Source: Aeromonas veronii
GTDB taxonomy: Bacteria; Pseudomonadota; Gammaproteobacteria; Enterobacterales; Aeromonadaceae
Assembly: GCA_041319085.1 (NCBI GenBank)
Contig: CP101033.1
Coordinates: forward strand, 3,877,501-3,941,500
DNA length: 64,000 bases
Direction: 5' to 3'
Both the position numbers and the translations under genes were made by a program. Below the pieces are notes generated by a model. The model ran no database searches and was not told where the DNA came from. It worked only from the letters and a program-made list of their open reading frames with translations. This document shows, one piece after another, positions 18,577 through 29,537 of this stretch (position 1 is its first letter; each line of letters begins with the position of its first letter).

Positions 18577-19624
18577 ACCTTCCCTGACACTCGGGGCGTA
18601 CCAGATTTCCTTCAGGGCCTCCTTGAGAACATATGCTGTCGCCAAGGGCTTATTGGCTTCCAATAGCTCTTGTAATTTCACCGCCTGGTCTTCCTTGAGA
18701 TTTTCTCGATTGCGCAGGAGTAACCAACGCGCCAGCTTGACGACCTTGCGAGCCGGCTTGTCATGCTTTAATGCATTGGCTTGATCCACCCGAATTCGGT
18801 CGAGCACTTTGCGGCCATAACCGGCCACCACATGGAACAAGTCATACACCACCTCCGCCTGTGGACAGTGCTGTTTCACTTCCAGATCGAAGGCGGAGTT
18901 CATGTCCATGGCCACCGCTTCAATCTGTTGGCATCGTTCGCCCATCAGCTCGAAAAAGGGGCGAATAGCCTCTCGGCTGTTGCCATGCACCACCCACAAA
19001 ACGCGAGTCCGTTCAGCATCCATGATCACTGTGGCATAGCGGTGGCCTTTATGCAGGGCGAATTCATCCATCACCAGGCGCCGCACCGAGCCGGGCTCAA
19101 AGGTGCCAACACTGGCCTGTAGCCGACGCTTGTCGATGGCCTTGATGGTATGCCAGTGCAGTCCGGTGAGCTGGCTGATATGACTGATAGGCATCAACTC
19201 AAGCAAGGCCTCTACCCAGCGCAGCAATCGCTGTGTCAGCCGGGAGCTGGGGGTAACCAATCGATATGCTCAGAAACCCGACCACAACGCAGGCAGTCAA
19301 CCCGACGGACGGGGACTTGCAGATGTACGCGAAGTTCAAGGAGGTCACGGTCACGAACTGTGCGCATTCGGCGGTCATGGATGAGTGGACAGGGTTGATG
19401 GCACTGACCACAGAGCGGTAGATGATTGGCGAGAGGCTCAAGAGCCAATGTGATTTGTGTGGCAGAGCGGCGATGGACAGAAACGTCGTAACCTGGCCAG
19501 AACGAGGCAAAATCAATATGATGCATAGCGACAGCAGGGTAAGGGAGTCCGGTTGTTTGGCGACTACCAGTTTACCCGAACCCTGTCTGTCAACTTACTC
19601 TTCCCCACGCTTCCGCGAAGAACC

Positions 19625-19660
19625 TAAAAAAACGGACCCAAACCAGAGGTTTGGGTCCGT
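19625..19660 (-). terminator. typA terminator, carrying the right ISL3 target duplicate
   Basis: Minus strand ACGGACCCAAACC, short loop, GGTTTGGGTCCGT followed by TTTTTTTA. The T-tract (19625-19632) is the right copy of the ISL3 target duplication, so the terminator stays intact after the insertion. Confidence 0.88.
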
Positions 19661-19713
19661 TTATCAGTGAACCGTCAGCGGCCGCAAGGGCTGCCGAGAC
19701 TCAACACATGGTA

Positions 19714-21525
19714 TTAACCACGGCCAGAGCGCTTACGATCCAGCTCAGTCAGCAATTTCTTGCGGATACGGATGTTCTTCGGAGTCACTTCTACCAGTTC
19801 GTCGTTGTCGATGAACTCGAGAGCCTGCTCCAGAGTCATGCGGATCGGCGGAGTCAGAACCTGAGCTTCGTCGGTACCGGAGGCGCGCATGTTGGTCAGC
19901 TGCTTGCCTTTCAGGCAGTTAACAGTCAGGTCGTTGGAACGGGAGTGAATACCGATCACCTGGCCTTCGTAGACTTCGGTCGCGTGACCGATGAACAGAC
20001 GACCGCGGTCTTGCAGACCGAACAGGGCGTAGGTCAGGGCCTTACCGGTAGCGTTGGAGATCAGCACGCCGTTCTGACGCTCGCCGATGCTGCCACCCTT
20101 GTGCGGACCGTAGTGGTCGAAGGTGTGGTACAGCAGACCAGTACCGGAGGTCATAGTCATGAACTCGGTCTGGAAGCCGATCAGACCACGGCTCGGGATC
20201 ATGAAGTCCAGGCGGACACGACCCTTGCCATCCGGCGTCATGTTGGTCATTTCGCCCTTACGCAGACCCAGTTGCTCCATCACGGAACCCTGGTGCGCTT
20301 CTTCAACGTCCACAGTTACGGTTTCGAACGGTTCTTGCAGAACGCCATCAACGGTACGCAGGATGACTTCCGGGCGGGACACAGCCAGTTCGTAACCTTC
20401 GCGACGCATGTTTTCGATCAGGATGGAGAGGTGCAGCTCACCACGACCGGATACGCGGAACTTGTCCGGATCATCCGTCTCTTCCACGCGCAGGGCCACG
20501 TTGTGGACCAGCTCCTGGTTCAGACGCTCCAGAATGTTACGGGAGGTCACGAACTTGCCTTCTTTACCGGCGAACGGTGAGGTGTTGACCTGGAAGGTCA
20601 TGTTCACGGTCGGCTCGTCAACGGAGAGCGGCGGCAGGGCTTCAACAGCACCGTTGTCACAGATGGTGTCGGAGATTTTCAGCTCGCCCAGACCGGTGAT
20701 GGCGATGATGTCACCCGCTTGCGCGTCGGTCACTTCAGTACGGGACAGGCCCAGGTAACCCAGCACCTGGCCGACTTTACCGTTACGGGTTTTGCCGTCA
20801 GCACCAACGATGGTGACTTGCTGGTTGGTCTTGACGCGACCACGGGTGATACGGCCGATACCGATAACACCGACGTAGGAGTTGTAGTCCAGCTGGGAGA
20901 TCTGCATCTGGAAACCACCGTCGGCATCCGCCGCCGGGGCTTCTACGTTGTCAACGATAGCCTGGAACAGCGGCTCCATGTTCTCGGACTCGACGTCCTG
21001 ATCCATGGTGGCCCAACCGTTCAGTGCAGAGGCGTAAACAACTTTGAAATCCAGCTGTTCGTCAGTCGCGCCCAGGTTGTCGAACAGGTCGAATACCTGA
21101 TCCATTACCCAGTCAGGACGAGCACCCGGACGGTCGATCTTGTTGATGACCACGATCGGCTTCAGACCCTGAGCGAACGCTTTCTGGGTCACGAAACGGG
21201 TTTGCGGCATCGGGCCATCTACGGCGTCAACCAGCAGCAGCACGGAGTCAACCATGGACAGTACGCGCTCAACTTCACCACCGAAGTCGGCGTGACCCGG
21301 GGTATCAACGATGTTGATGCGGTAGTCGTTCCAGCGGATCGCAGTGTTCTTGGCGAGAATGGTGATGCCACGTTCCCGTTCCAGATCATTGGAGTCCATG
21401 ATCCGTTCCTGACCTTCGCTGGTGCGATCCAGAGTACCGGATTGCTGCAGCAGCTTATCAACCAGAGTCGTTTTGCCGTGGTCAACGTGCGCAATAATCG
21501 CAATATTGCGTAAATTCTCTAACAT
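19714..21525 (-). CDS. typA: ribosome-associated GTPase TypA/BipA
   Basis: 603 residues, the normal length. It is a translational GTPase of the EF-G/LepA group, needed for growth at low temperature and stress adaptation through ribosome assembly. G motifs: [10 protein letters not shown] (G1), RERGITI (G2), DTPGHADF (G3), NKIDRP (G4) and the G5 region near SALNGWA. The domains then follow the EF-G fold, with the TypA-specific C-terminal domain ([21 protein letters not shown]). It is divergent from glnA, as in E. coli (bipA-glnA). Confidence 0.97.
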   Translation of the reverse strand: MLENLRNIAIIAHVDHGKTTLVDKLLQQSGTLDRTSEGQERIMDSNDLERERGITILAKNTAIRWNDYRINIVDTPGHADFGGEVERVLSMVDSVLLLVDAVDGPMPQTRFVTQKAFAQGLKPIVVINKIDRPGARPDWVMDQVFDLFDNLGATDEQLDFKVVYASALNGWATMDQDVESENMEPLFQAIVDNVEAPAADADGGFQMQISQLDYNSYVGVIGIGRITRGRVKTNQQVTIVGADGKTRNGKVGQVLGYLGLSRTEVTDAQAGDIIAITGLGELKISDTICDNGAVEALPPLSVDEPTVNMTFQVNTSPFAGKEGKFVTSRNILERLNQELVHNVALRVEETDDPDKFRVSGRGELHLSILIENMRREGYELAVSRPEVILRTVDGVLQEPFETVTVDVEEAHQGSVMEQLGLRKGEMTNMTPDGKGRVRLDFMIPSRGLIGFQTEFMTMTSGTGLLYHTFDHYGPHKGGSIGERQNGVLISNATGKALTYALFGLQDRGRLFIGHATEVYEGQVIGIHSRSNDLTVNCLKGKQLTNMRASGTDEAQVLTPPIRMTLEQALEFIDNDELVEVTPKNIRIRKKLLTELDRKRSGRG

Positions 21526-21680
21526 TCTCGCCTCAAATCACCGGGTAAAATTGGGCGCTAATTGTACTCTTGCCTTTGTGATCTGCCTAGCAGAATTGCA
21601 GTACATTCGCGCATAACAACGGATCTGGATCATAGACCTCCCCGACAAACCCTGCTTAGATGGACGGTGACCGTATTTCG

Positions 21681-21697
21681 CGCACCATCACAGTGCA
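21681..21697 (+). promoter_or_regulatory. NtrC enhancer site 1 upstream of glnA
   Basis: CGCACCATCACAGTGCA, one mismatch per arm to the NtrC palindrome TGCACC-N5-GGTGCA. It lies ~140 bp upstream of the presumed transcription start, within the usual enhancer range. Confidence 0.8.
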
Positions 21698-21714
21698 CCA
21701 AAACGATCCATGGT

Positions 21715-21731
21715 TGCACTAAATTGATGCA
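21715..21731 (+). promoter_or_regulatory. NtrC enhancer site 2 upstream of glnA
   Basis: TGCACTAAATTGATGCA, one mismatch per arm to the NtrC consensus. Its centre is 34 bp from site 1, about three helical turns, the spacing expected for cooperative NtrC dimers. Confidence 0.8.
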
Positions 21732-21803
21732 ATACGAGTCGAGATCGCCTGATTTTGGGGAGCCTCTTCAGCGGGATTGCCCTGAAATCAAGCTGTCACA
21801 AAC

Positions 21804-21820
21804 TTGGCACGATACTGGCT
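21804..21820 (+). promoter_or_regulatory. sigma-54 promoter of glnA
   Basis: TTGGCAC, 5 bp, TGGCT: the -24 GG and -12 GC are 12 bp apart as sigma-54 requires. Transcription would start near 21830, ~45 bp before the glnA ATG. With two NtrC sites upstream it copies the logic of E. coli glnAp2. Confidence 0.85.
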
Positions 21821-21877
21821 TATGTGAATACGACGACGCATTCACCCAGAGAGTTTTAACACCGGAGGTTACTTAGC

Positions 21878-23287
21878 ATGTCAGCCCAGAACGTTTTGGC
21901 CCTGATCCAGGAACACGAAGTCAAGTTTGTTGATCTGCGCTTTACCGACACCAAGGGTAAAGAGCAGCATGTATCCATCCCTGCTCACCAGGTTGATGAA
22001 GATTTCTTCGAAGACGGCAAGATGTTCGATGGTTCCTCCATCGGCGGCTGGAAAGGCATCAACGAATCCGACATGGTACTGATGCCGGACGCTGCCTCCG
22101 CCAAGCTGGACCCGTTCACCGAAGAGACCACGCTGAACATCGTTTGTGACGTGCTGGAGCCTGCCACCATGCAGGGCTACGACCGCGATCCGCGCTCCAT
22201 CGCCAAGCGTGCAGAAGATTTCCTGAAATCCAGCGGCATCGCTGACACCGTGCTGTTCGGGCCGGAGCCGGAATTCTTCATGTTCGACAACATCACTTTC
22301 TCCAACACCATGGGTCACAGCTTCGTGAAAATCGAATCTGAAGAAGCCGCATGGAACTCCGGCACTGCCTATGAGCATGGCAACAAGGGTCACCGTCCGT
22401 TCGTGAAAGGCGGTTACTTCCCGGTTGCGCCGGTCGACTCCTCTCAGGATATCCGCGCCGCCATGTGCCTGGTGCTGGAAGAGATGGGCCAGGTCGTTGA
22501 AGCTCACCACCACGAAGTGGCCACTGCTGGTCAGAACGAGATCGCCACCCGTTTCAACACCCTCACCCTGAAAGCGGATGAAGTGCAGGTGCTGAAGTAC
22601 GTGATCCACAACGTGGCCCATGCCTACAACAAGACCGTCACCTTCATGCCGAAACCCATGTTCGGTGATAACGGCTCCGGCATGCACTGCCACCAGTCTC
22701 TGGCCAAGAACGGCGTCAACCTGTTCGCAGGCGACCTGTATGGCGGCCTGTCCGAGATGGCTCTGCACTACATCGGCGGTATCATCAAGCACGCCAAGGC
22801 CATCAACGCCTTCGCCAACCCGACCACCAACTCCTACAAGCGTCTGGTTCCGGGTTATGAAGCACCGGTCATGCTGGCTTACTCTGCCCGCAACCGCTCT
22901 GCCTCCATCCGTATCCCGGTGGTACCGAGCCCGAAAGCCCGTCGTATCGAAGTGCGCTTCCCGGATCCGGCTGCCAACCCGTACCTGGCCTTCGCAGCCC
23001 AGCTGATGGCCGGTCTGGACGGTATCATCAACAAGATCCATCCGGGCGATGCCATGGACAAGAACTTGTATGACCTGCCGCCGGAAGAAGCCGCAGAAGT
23101 CCCGACCGTTGCCGGTTCTCTGGACGAAGCACTGTCCGCTCTGGATAGCGATCGCGAGTTCCTGACCCGTGGTGGAGTGTTCAGCGATGACTTCATCAAC
23201 TCCTATCTGGAACTGAAACAGCAGGATGTTGACCGTGTGCGCATGACCCCGCACCCGCTGGAGTTCGAACTGTACTACTCCGTCTAA
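21878..23287 (+). CDS. glnA: glutamine synthetase type I
   Basis: 469 residues, as in E. coli. It makes glutamine from glutamate and ammonia with ATP and acts as a dodecamer in the cytoplasm. Signatures: [17 protein letters not shown], the ATP-binding segment [30 protein letters not shown], and the adenylylation loop NLYDLPPEE with its Tyr. AGGAGGT-type spacing (GGAGGTTACTTAGC) precedes the ATG. It is controlled by NtrC and sigma-54 from the upstream region, and glnL/glnG follow downstream. Confidence 0.98.
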   Translation: MSAQNVLALIQEHEVKFVDLRFTDTKGKEQHVSIPAHQVDEDFFEDGKMFDGSSIGGWKGINESDMVLMPDAASAKLDPFTEETTLNIVCDVLEPATMQGYDRDPRSIAKRAEDFLKSSGIADTVLFGPEPEFFMFDNITFSNTMGHSFVKIESEEAAWNSGTAYEHGNKGHRPFVKGGYFPVAPVDSSQDIRAAMCLVLEEMGQVVEAHHHEVATAGQNEIATRFNTLTLKADEVQVLKYVIHNVAHAYNKTVTFMPKPMFGDNGSGMHCHQSLAKNGVNLFAGDLYGGLSEMALHYIGGIIKHAKAINAFANPTTNSYKRLVPGYEAPVMLAYSARNRSASIRIPVVPSPKARRIEVRFPDPAANPYLAFAAQLMAGLDGIINKIHPGDAMDKNLYDLPPEEAAEVPTVAGSLDEALSALDSDREFLTRGGVFSDDFINSYLELKQQDVDRVRMTPHPLEFELYYSV

Positions 23288-23336
23288 GTCGCAGCAGACT
23301 GTCCGTTTAAATCCGGTCATCTTGCTTAATCGTGAC

Positions 23337-23362
23337 AAAACCCGCCATCTGGCGGGTTTTTT
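23337..23362 (+). terminator. glnA terminator
   Basis: ACCCGCC, loop ATCT, GGCGGGT, then TTTTT; the A-run in front makes it symmetric. It separates glnA from the DUF4124 gene. Confidence 0.9.
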
Positions 23363-23402
23363 CTCTGATAGGATTAAGCAAAATACTGTCAAGGAGAGAT
23401 GG

Positions 23403-23981
23403 ATGAACAACAAGCGTGGTATAGGGGTGCTCACCCTCCTGTTGCTGACCTCGTTCGGTGCGGATGCGGCCAAGGTCTACTCCTGGGTCGATGGCAATGG
23501 CATCACCCACTACTCGGATGCACCACCACCCGGCAAAAACGCCAAAGAGGTCGATCTGCGGGTCGCCCCGCTGCTGGGCAGCAGTGCGCCCAGATCGGTG
23601 CAGGTGGATAACTTCAACAGCCTGACCGGCGCCGATGCCAAGAAGGAAAAAGAAGCCGCCAAGCTGGCCATCGAACTGCTCTCCCCGGAACAGGGCAGCA
23701 CCCTGCGCGACAACACCGGCAACATCGTCTTTCAGGGCAATATCAGTCCGAAACCACCGACCCAGTATGATGTGCGCCTGATCCTGGATGGCAAGGCCGC
23801 CCCCATCGTCAACAACAGCCTGTCGATCCGCGTCGAAAACGTTGATCGCGGCGCCCACGAGGCGCAGCTCGAGCTGCTCGCCAAAGACGGTACGATCCTT
23901 GCTAAATCCAGTGCAGTCACCTTTTACCTGCATAGAGCGAGCGTGACGCCGGCTCCCAAACCCACCCCCAAAGCCGACTAG
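23403..23981 (+). CDS. DUF4124 domain protein, exported
   Basis: 192 residues with a signal peptide (MNNKRGIGVLTLLLLTSFGADA) followed at once by the DUF4124 domain (KVYSWVDGNGITHYSDAPP). A C-terminal Ig-like stretch follows (~95-180, SPEQGSTLRDNTGNIVFQGNI). It is probably periplasmic or anchored; function unknown. The ATG at 23403 has AAGGAGAG 4-10 bases upstream, so the longer open frame is not used. It sits between glnA and glnL, which I recall as the usual arrangement in Aeromonas and Vibrio relatives. Confidence 0.88.
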   Translation: MNNKRGIGVLTLLLLTSFGADAAKVYSWVDGNGITHYSDAPPPGKNAKEVDLRVAPLLGSSAPRSVQVDNFNSLTGADAKKEKEAAKLAIELLSPEQGSTLRDNTGNIVFQGNISPKPPTQYDVRLILDGKAAPIVNNSLSIRVENVDRGAHEAQLELLAKDGTILAKSSAVTFYLHRASVTPAPKPTPKAD

Positions 23982-24015
23982 GGGTGATATAGCGCACCGA
24001 TGCGGGTAAACTCTA

Positions 24016-24032
24016 TGCACCATATCGGTGCA
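24016..24032 (+). promoter_or_regulatory. perfect NtrC site upstream of glnL
   Basis: TGCACCATATCGGTGCA, an exact TGCACC-N5-GGTGCA palindrome 36 bp before the glnL start. In E. coli an NtrC site at glnL represses glnLG transcription. Here it probably does the same, limiting NtrB/NtrC in nitrogen sufficiency. Confidence 0.85.
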
Positions 24033-24067
24033 TAACAGGTGTGTAGCACCGTTTTAGGGAGAAACCT

Positions 24068-25123
24068 GTGCCAACCCGCTCGGACAACGCCAAAACACTC
24101 TTGGATAATTTGCTGACCGCCGTGATCCTGATGGATGAGCGGCTCTGCATCCAGTTCGTCAACCCGGCAGCTGAACAGCTGCTCTCCCTCAGTGAACGCC
24201 GGCTGATCGGCATCGAACTGCCCCATCTGCTGGAACATATCTCCCTCGATCTGCAGCGGCTCAAGCAGTGCCTCGTGTCAGGCCAAGGCTTTACCGACAG
24301 CGAAGTGACCCTGGTGGTGGAAGGAGAACCGCGACTGGTGGAACTGAGCGCCACCCCGATGGCCGACCACGAACAGCGCCTGCTGGTGGTGGAGCTGCGC
24401 AAGATCGACCAACAGAAGAAGATCAGCCAAGAGCAGCAGCAACATGCCCAGCAGTTGGCAGCCAAGGAGCTGGTGCGCGGCCTTGCCCACGAGATCAAGA
24501 ATCCCCTCGGCGGACTGCGCGGCGCGGCCCAGCTGCTGCAAAAAGAGCTGCCGGACCCGGCGCTGCGCGAATATACCGGCATCATCATCGAGCAGGCCGA
24601 CCGGCTGCGGGTACTGGTCGATCGGCTGCTCGGCCCCCAGCGCCCCGGCCGCCACCAGATGCACAATGTCCATTCGGTGCTGGAACAGGTACGCCGACTG
24701 GTGGAGCTGGAGCTGCCGCCCTCGGTTCGCATTGAGCGGGATTACGATCCCAGCATTCCCGAATTTGAGATGGAGCCGGATCAGCTGCAGCAGGCGTTTC
24801 TCAACATAGTGCGCAATGCCGCCGAAGCGCTGGGCGAGCAGACCGGGCTTATCCGCATCAAGACTCGCACCGCGTTCCAGATCACCATCCACGGCCAGCG
24901 TTACCGGCTGGCAGCGGAGATCAAGATTATCGACAACGGCCCCGGCATTCCCGATGCCATCCGCGACACCCTGTTCTACCCGATGATCACCGGCAAGGAG
25001 GGGGGGACCGGGCTCGGCCTCTCCATCGCCCAGAACCTGATCGACCAGCACAAGGGGCGGATTGACTGCATCAGCTGGCCGGGTCACACCGAATTCACCA
25101 TTTTTCTACCGCTTCGCAAGTAA
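24068..25123 (+). CDS. glnL: nitrogen regulation histidine kinase NtrB
   Basis: 351 residues. NtrB phosphorylates NtrC when nitrogen is short; PII (GlnB) reverses this. A PAS domain (~5-110) is followed by the phosphoacceptor His141 in GLAHEIKNPLGG, then the ATPase domain with the N box NIVRNAAEAL and the glycine boxes DNGPGIP and EGGTGLGLSIA. The start is GTG at 24068 with GGGAG upstream. No membrane segment: it is cytoplasmic. glnG follows 9 bp downstream. Confidence 0.97.
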   Translation: MPTRSDNAKTLLDNLLTAVILMDERLCIQFVNPAAEQLLSLSERRLIGIELPHLLEHISLDLQRLKQCLVSGQGFTDSEVTLVVEGEPRLVELSATPMADHEQRLLVVELRKIDQQKKISQEQQQHAQQLAAKELVRGLAHEIKNPLGGLRGAAQLLQKELPDPALREYTGIIIEQADRLRVLVDRLLGPQRPGRHQMHNVHSVLEQVRRLVELELPPSVRIERDYDPSIPEFEMEPDQLQQAFLNIVRNAAEALGEQTGLIRIKTRTAFQITIHGQRYRLAAEIKIIDNGPGIPDAIRDTLFYPMITGKEGGTGLGLSIAQNLIDQHKGRIDCISWPGHTEFTIFLPLRK

Positions 25124-25132
25124 GGGAACCCC

Positions 25133-26551
<1,419 letters not shown>

Positions 26552-26604
26552 GTCCCCGGGAAAAACGATTCCCATCACGCCCTGAAAAATCACCACCCGC
26601 AAGC

Positions 26605-26637
26605 ACCCCGTTTAGCTGTAAACGGGGTATCTTTTTT
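26605..26637 (+). terminator. glnLG terminator
   Basis: ACCCCGTTTA, loop GCTG, TAAACGGGGT, then ATCTTTTTT, 53 bp past the glnG stop. Confidence 0.9.
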
Positions 26638-26692
26638 GAAAGCCCCGCCTAGAATGGCAGGCTTTCAAACCTGACTCGACGAGGGCGCCCCC

Positions 26693-27694
26693 ATGATTGA
26701 CAGATCTCTCCCCCTGACCGACCTGCACCGCCATCTGGACGGCAACATCCGCCCGCAAACCATCCTCGAGCTGGGTCGCCAACACAATATCGCGCTGCCC
26801 GCCTTCGAGCTGGAGGCGCTGCGCCCCCACGTACAGATCGTCGAAAACGAGCCAAGTCTGGTTGCTTTCCTGAAGAAGCTGGACTGGGGTGTGGCGGTGC
26901 TGGCCGACTACGATGCCTGCCGCCGGGTCGCCTACGAGAACGTGGAAGATCTGCTACGCGCCGGGATCGATTATGCCGAGCTGCGTTTCAGCCCGGCCTA
27001 TATGGCGATGGCTCACAAGCTGCACCCGCAGGGCGTGGTGGAAGCCATCATCGACGGCGTAGCCGCTGGCAGCCGCGACTTCGGCATCAAGACCAACCTG
27101 ATCGGCATCATGAGCCGCACCTTCGGCACCGAGCAGTGCAATCAGGAACTGGCCGCCTGTCTGGCTCACCGCGACAAGCTGGTGGCCATCGATCTGGCCG
27201 GTGACGAGCTGGGCTTCCCGGGCGAACTCTTTGTCGACCACTTCCGCAAGGTGCGCGATGCGGGCCTGCGCGTCACGGTGCACGCCGGTGAAGCCGCTGG
27301 CCCCGAGAGCATGTGGCAGGCCATTCGCGAGCTGGGCGCCGAGCGTGTCGGCCACGGCGTCAAAGCGATTCAGGATCCGGCCCTGATGGCCTATCTGGCC
27401 GAACACCGCATCGGCATCGAATCCTGCCTCACCTCCAACATCCAGACCACCACGGTAGCGAGCCTGACCGAACATCCGATCCGCCAGTTCCTGGCCGCCG
27501 GTGTGCTGGCCTGCCTCAACACCGACGATCCGGCGGTGGAAGGGATCGACCTGCCCCACGAATATGAGGTGGCCGCTCCGGCCGCCGGCATGACCGCCAG
27601 CGAGATCCGCACCGCCCAGCAGAACGGCCTGACCCTGGCCTTCCTGAGCGATAGCGAGAAGGCCGAGCTGAGCGCCCGTGCCGCCAGCCGCTGA
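26693..27694 (+). CDS. add: adenosine deaminase
   Basis: 333 residues. It converts adenosine and deoxyadenosine to inosine forms in purine salvage. Zinc and catalytic motifs: DLHRHLDGN (two metal His), [13 protein letters not shown] (metal His and catalytic Glu), ERVGHGVKA, and [11 protein letters not shown] (metal and catalytic Asp). It is a monocistronic gene between the glnLG terminator and its own terminator. Confidence 0.96.
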   Translation: MIDRSLPLTDLHRHLDGNIRPQTILELGRQHNIALPAFELEALRPHVQIVENEPSLVAFLKKLDWGVAVLADYDACRRVAYENVEDLLRAGIDYAELRFSPAYMAMAHKLHPQGVVEAIIDGVAAGSRDFGIKTNLIGIMSRTFGTEQCNQELAACLAHRDKLVAIDLAGDELGFPGELFVDHFRKVRDAGLRVTVHAGEAAGPESMWQAIRELGAERVGHGVKAIQDPALMAYLAEHRIGIESCLTSNIQTTTVASLTEHPIRQFLAAGVLACLNTDDPAVEGIDLPHEYEVAAPAAGMTASEIRTAQQNGLTLAFLSDSEKAELSARAASR

Positions 27695-27718
27695 GCCACA
27701 CCGGCACTGCAAATAACA

Positions 27719-27742
27719 ACGGCCCACTTCGGTGGGCCGTTT
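27719..27742 (+). terminator. add terminator
   Basis: ACGGCCCAC, loop TTCG, GTGGGCCGT then TTGCTTT. The T-run is interrupted but the stem is strong. Confidence 0.75.
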
Positions 27743-27792
27743 GCTTTGCGGATTTCTGATGATGGGTAAGCACTCGGCCAGCTGGCAGATAG

Positions 27793-27820
27793 CAAAAGGC
27801 CCAAACAGGGTTTGGGCCTT
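27793..27820 (-). terminator. rmuC terminator
   Basis: Minus strand AAGGCCCAAAC, short loop, GTTTGGGCCTT followed by TTGC, 25 bp beyond the rmuC stop. Confidence 0.75.
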
Positions 27821-27844
27821 GGCTGATGGCAGTACCGGGGAAAA

Positions 27845-29185
27845 CTACTCCCGCTCCTGGTCACGCTCCAGCGCCCGCTCCACCAGCGGCTCGGGCAGGC
27901 TCTTGGTCACCTCTACCCCCAGTTCGCGGAAACGCTCGACCTGCGCAATCAGGTTGCCACGGCCGTTGACCAGCCGTCCCATCGCCTTGTCGTAGCTCTC
28001 CTGCGCCTTGTGCAGGCTGCCGCCCATCTGCTGCATCTCCTCGACAAACAGCCGCAACTTCTCGTAGAGGCGACCGGCCCGCTCGGCAATCTGGCGGGCA
28101 TTCTGGTTCTGCCGCTCGTAGCGCCACAGATTCTCGATGGTGCGCAGCGCCACCATCAGGTTGGTGGGACTAACCAGCAGGATGTTATGGTCGAGGCCGT
28201 AACGCACCAGCGAGGGATCGGCCTCCATCGCGGTGAGGAAGGCGGGCTCCACCGCCACGAACATCAGCACATAGTCGAGGGTACGCACCCCGGGCAGCTG
28301 CTGGTAATCCTTGCGGCCCAGCTCGCGGATATGGTTGCGCACCGAGGCGACGTGCTCTTTCAGCGCCACCGCCTTCTCCAGCTCGTCCTCGGCGTTGTAC
28401 CAGCGCTCGTAGGCGGTCAGCGACACCTTGGCGTCGATGATGATGTCTTTCTCCTGCGGCAGGTGGACGATCACGTCGGGCTGGTAGCGCTTGCCCTTCT
28501 CCACCTCGATATTGACCTGGGTGTGGTACTCGTGGCCCTCGCGCAGGCCGCACTCGCTGAGGATCCGTGCCAGCACCACTTCCCCCCAGTTGCCCTGCTG
28601 CTTGCTGTCGCCCTTGAGGGCGCGGGTCAGCGCCGCCGCCTCCTCGGTCATGCGGGCATTGAGCTCGGCGAGGCGCTCCAGCTCGAACTTGAGACTGTGG
28701 CGCTGGGCCGTCTCCTGGGCGTGGGTCTCCCCCACCTGACGGCGGAAGCCCTCGAGCTGCTCCTTGAACGGCGTGAGCAGCAGATCGAGGCTGTTCTGGT
28801 TCAATTCGCGGAAGTTACCGGAGTTTTGCTCGAAAATCCGGTTGGCGAGGTTCTCGAACTGCTGGCTGAGGCGCTGCTCCGCCTGCTGTTGCAGTTGCAG
28901 CTTCTCGACGGCGGCCAGCCGCTCGCTGCGCAGGGTCGCCTCCGCATCCTTGAGGCGGGCGGTGAGCTTGATTAGCAGGGTCTGCTGCTGATCCAGCTTC
29001 TGCTGGCCTTGCATCCGCTCATCCTGCAACTCGTCGAAGCGATCCTGCAGCGCCTGATGCCGCTCCTGCGCCAGCATCAGCTCTTGAGCTTGCGCCGTGG
29101 TCGCCCGCCGCCCAATCAACCAGCCAAGTCCGAGGGCCAGCACGGCGGCGGGCAGCAAGATCCCCCAGAGCCCGGGGTCGATCAT
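27845..29185 (-). CDS. rmuC: DNA recombination protein RmuC
   Basis: 446 residues. One N-terminal membrane segment (residues ~6-24, WGILLPAAVLALGLGWLIG), a long coiled coil rich in Gln/Glu (~30-140), then the RmuC nuclease-like domain: GNWGEVVLARILSECGL, KRYQPDVIVHLP, DIIIDAKVSLTAYERW (Asp and Lys of a PD-(D/E)XK-type site), YVLMFVAVEPAF. It limits inversions and short-repeat recombination in E. coli. The ATG overlaps the small upstream membrane gene by 4 bp. Confidence 0.95.
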   Translation of the reverse strand: MIDPGLWGILLPAAVLALGLGWLIGRRATTAQAQELMLAQERHQALQDRFDELQDERMQGQQKLDQQQTLLIKLTARLKDAEATLRSERLAAVEKLQLQQQAEQRLSQQFENLANRIFEQNSGNFRELNQNSLDLLLTPFKEQLEGFRRQVGETHAQETAQRHSLKFELERLAELNARMTEEAAALTRALKGDSKQQGNWGEVVLARILSECGLREGHEYHTQVNIEVEKGKRYQPDVIVHLPQEKDIIIDAKVSLTAYERWYNAEDELEKAVALKEHVASVRNHIRELGRKDYQQLPGVRTLDYVLMFVAVEPAFLTAMEADPSLVRYGLDHNILLVSPTNLMVALRTIENLWRYERQNQNARQIAERAGRLYEKLRLFVEEMQQMGGSLHKAQESYDKAMGRLVNGRGNLIAQVERFRELGVEVTKSLPEPLVERALERDQERE

Positions 29186-29397
29186 TTGCGGCTCCGCTGA
29201 CGCAGGAACAGTTCGAGATAGCGGTTAACCAGAATCCAGATCACCACGTAGATGAGGTAGGCGGCCAACACCACCCACTTGTGGGTGTTGACGCCGGTAT
29301 CGAGCTCGGCGAACTCGATATCCTTGATGCGGCAGTAGGCCCACATCAGCAGGGGAAAGACATAGAGCAGGGACGCACGCCAGAGAAATAGCCACAT
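29182..29397 (-). CDS. small membrane protein of unknown function
   Basis: 71 residues with two hydrophobic segments (~4-20 and ~43-58) and a basic C-terminus (LRQRSRK). It overlaps rmuC by 4 bp (ATGA), so it is co-translated with rmuC. I do not recognise the family. The coupling and two-segment topology argue that it is a real gene and may be a partner of membrane-anchored RmuC. Confidence 0.7.
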   Translation of the reverse strand: MWLFLWRASLLYVFPLLMWAYCRIKDIEFAELDTGVNTHKWVVLAAYLIYVVIWILVNRYLELFLRQRSRK

Positions 29398-29537
29398 ATG
29401 TTTTCATTCAACCACGTAAAAAGACCCGCCTAGCTTACACAAGGGCAACTGCGCTTGCGATCCTGACGGCCGCTATTCTCTGGCCTGCTTGCCGAAACTT
29501 CGATAAAATTAACCCCTAATAGGTATCAGGGGCGAGC

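Larger units (their letters stand above)
16786..19526 (-). pseudogene. ISL3-family transposase, frameshifted and interrupted
   Basis: Reading from 19526, the product has an N-terminal zinc finger (CGQCHQPC...CLRCGRV) and an HTH region (SHISQLTGLHWHTIKAIDKRR). DDE-type residues follow in VMDEFALHKG and AMDMNSAFD. The frame breaks at a run of five C (near 19246-19252); six would restore WLPPSSRLTQ. IS66 then interrupts it after APSVRE. The remaining 3' part, 16786 to 17034, resumes exactly as GWRRWKAW and carries the ISL3 C-terminal signature LLEGVNNRIKVIKRMAYGFR with the catalytic Glu. The stop codon lies inside the left end. It cannot make an active transposase as written. Confidence 0.92.
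16783..19624 (-). mobile_element. ISL3-family insertion sequence, interrupted by IS66
   Basis: 2842 bp overall, 1300 bp without the nested IS66 and its 8-bp duplication. The imperfect inverted ends share GGTTC-TCGCG and GGGGAAG (16783-16807 and complement of 19600-19624). A perfect 8-bp duplication (TAAAAAAA) flanks the element, the ISL3-family length. It encodes one transposase on the minus strand, now broken twice. The insertion point is the A/T tract of the typA terminator. Confidence 0.93.

Noticed and set aside
24961..25020. Suspicion that all G/C homopolymer frameshifts here are sequencing errors
   Set aside because: A seven-G run in glnL and seven-C/G runs in the aminotransferase and nrtR keep their genes in frame, so run lengths are not generally under-called. 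Individual IS runs still deserve a check.
29490..29530. Possible FNR site upstream of napF (TTCGATAAAATTAA)
   Set aside because: Too many mismatches to TTGAT-N4-ATCAA to support a call.
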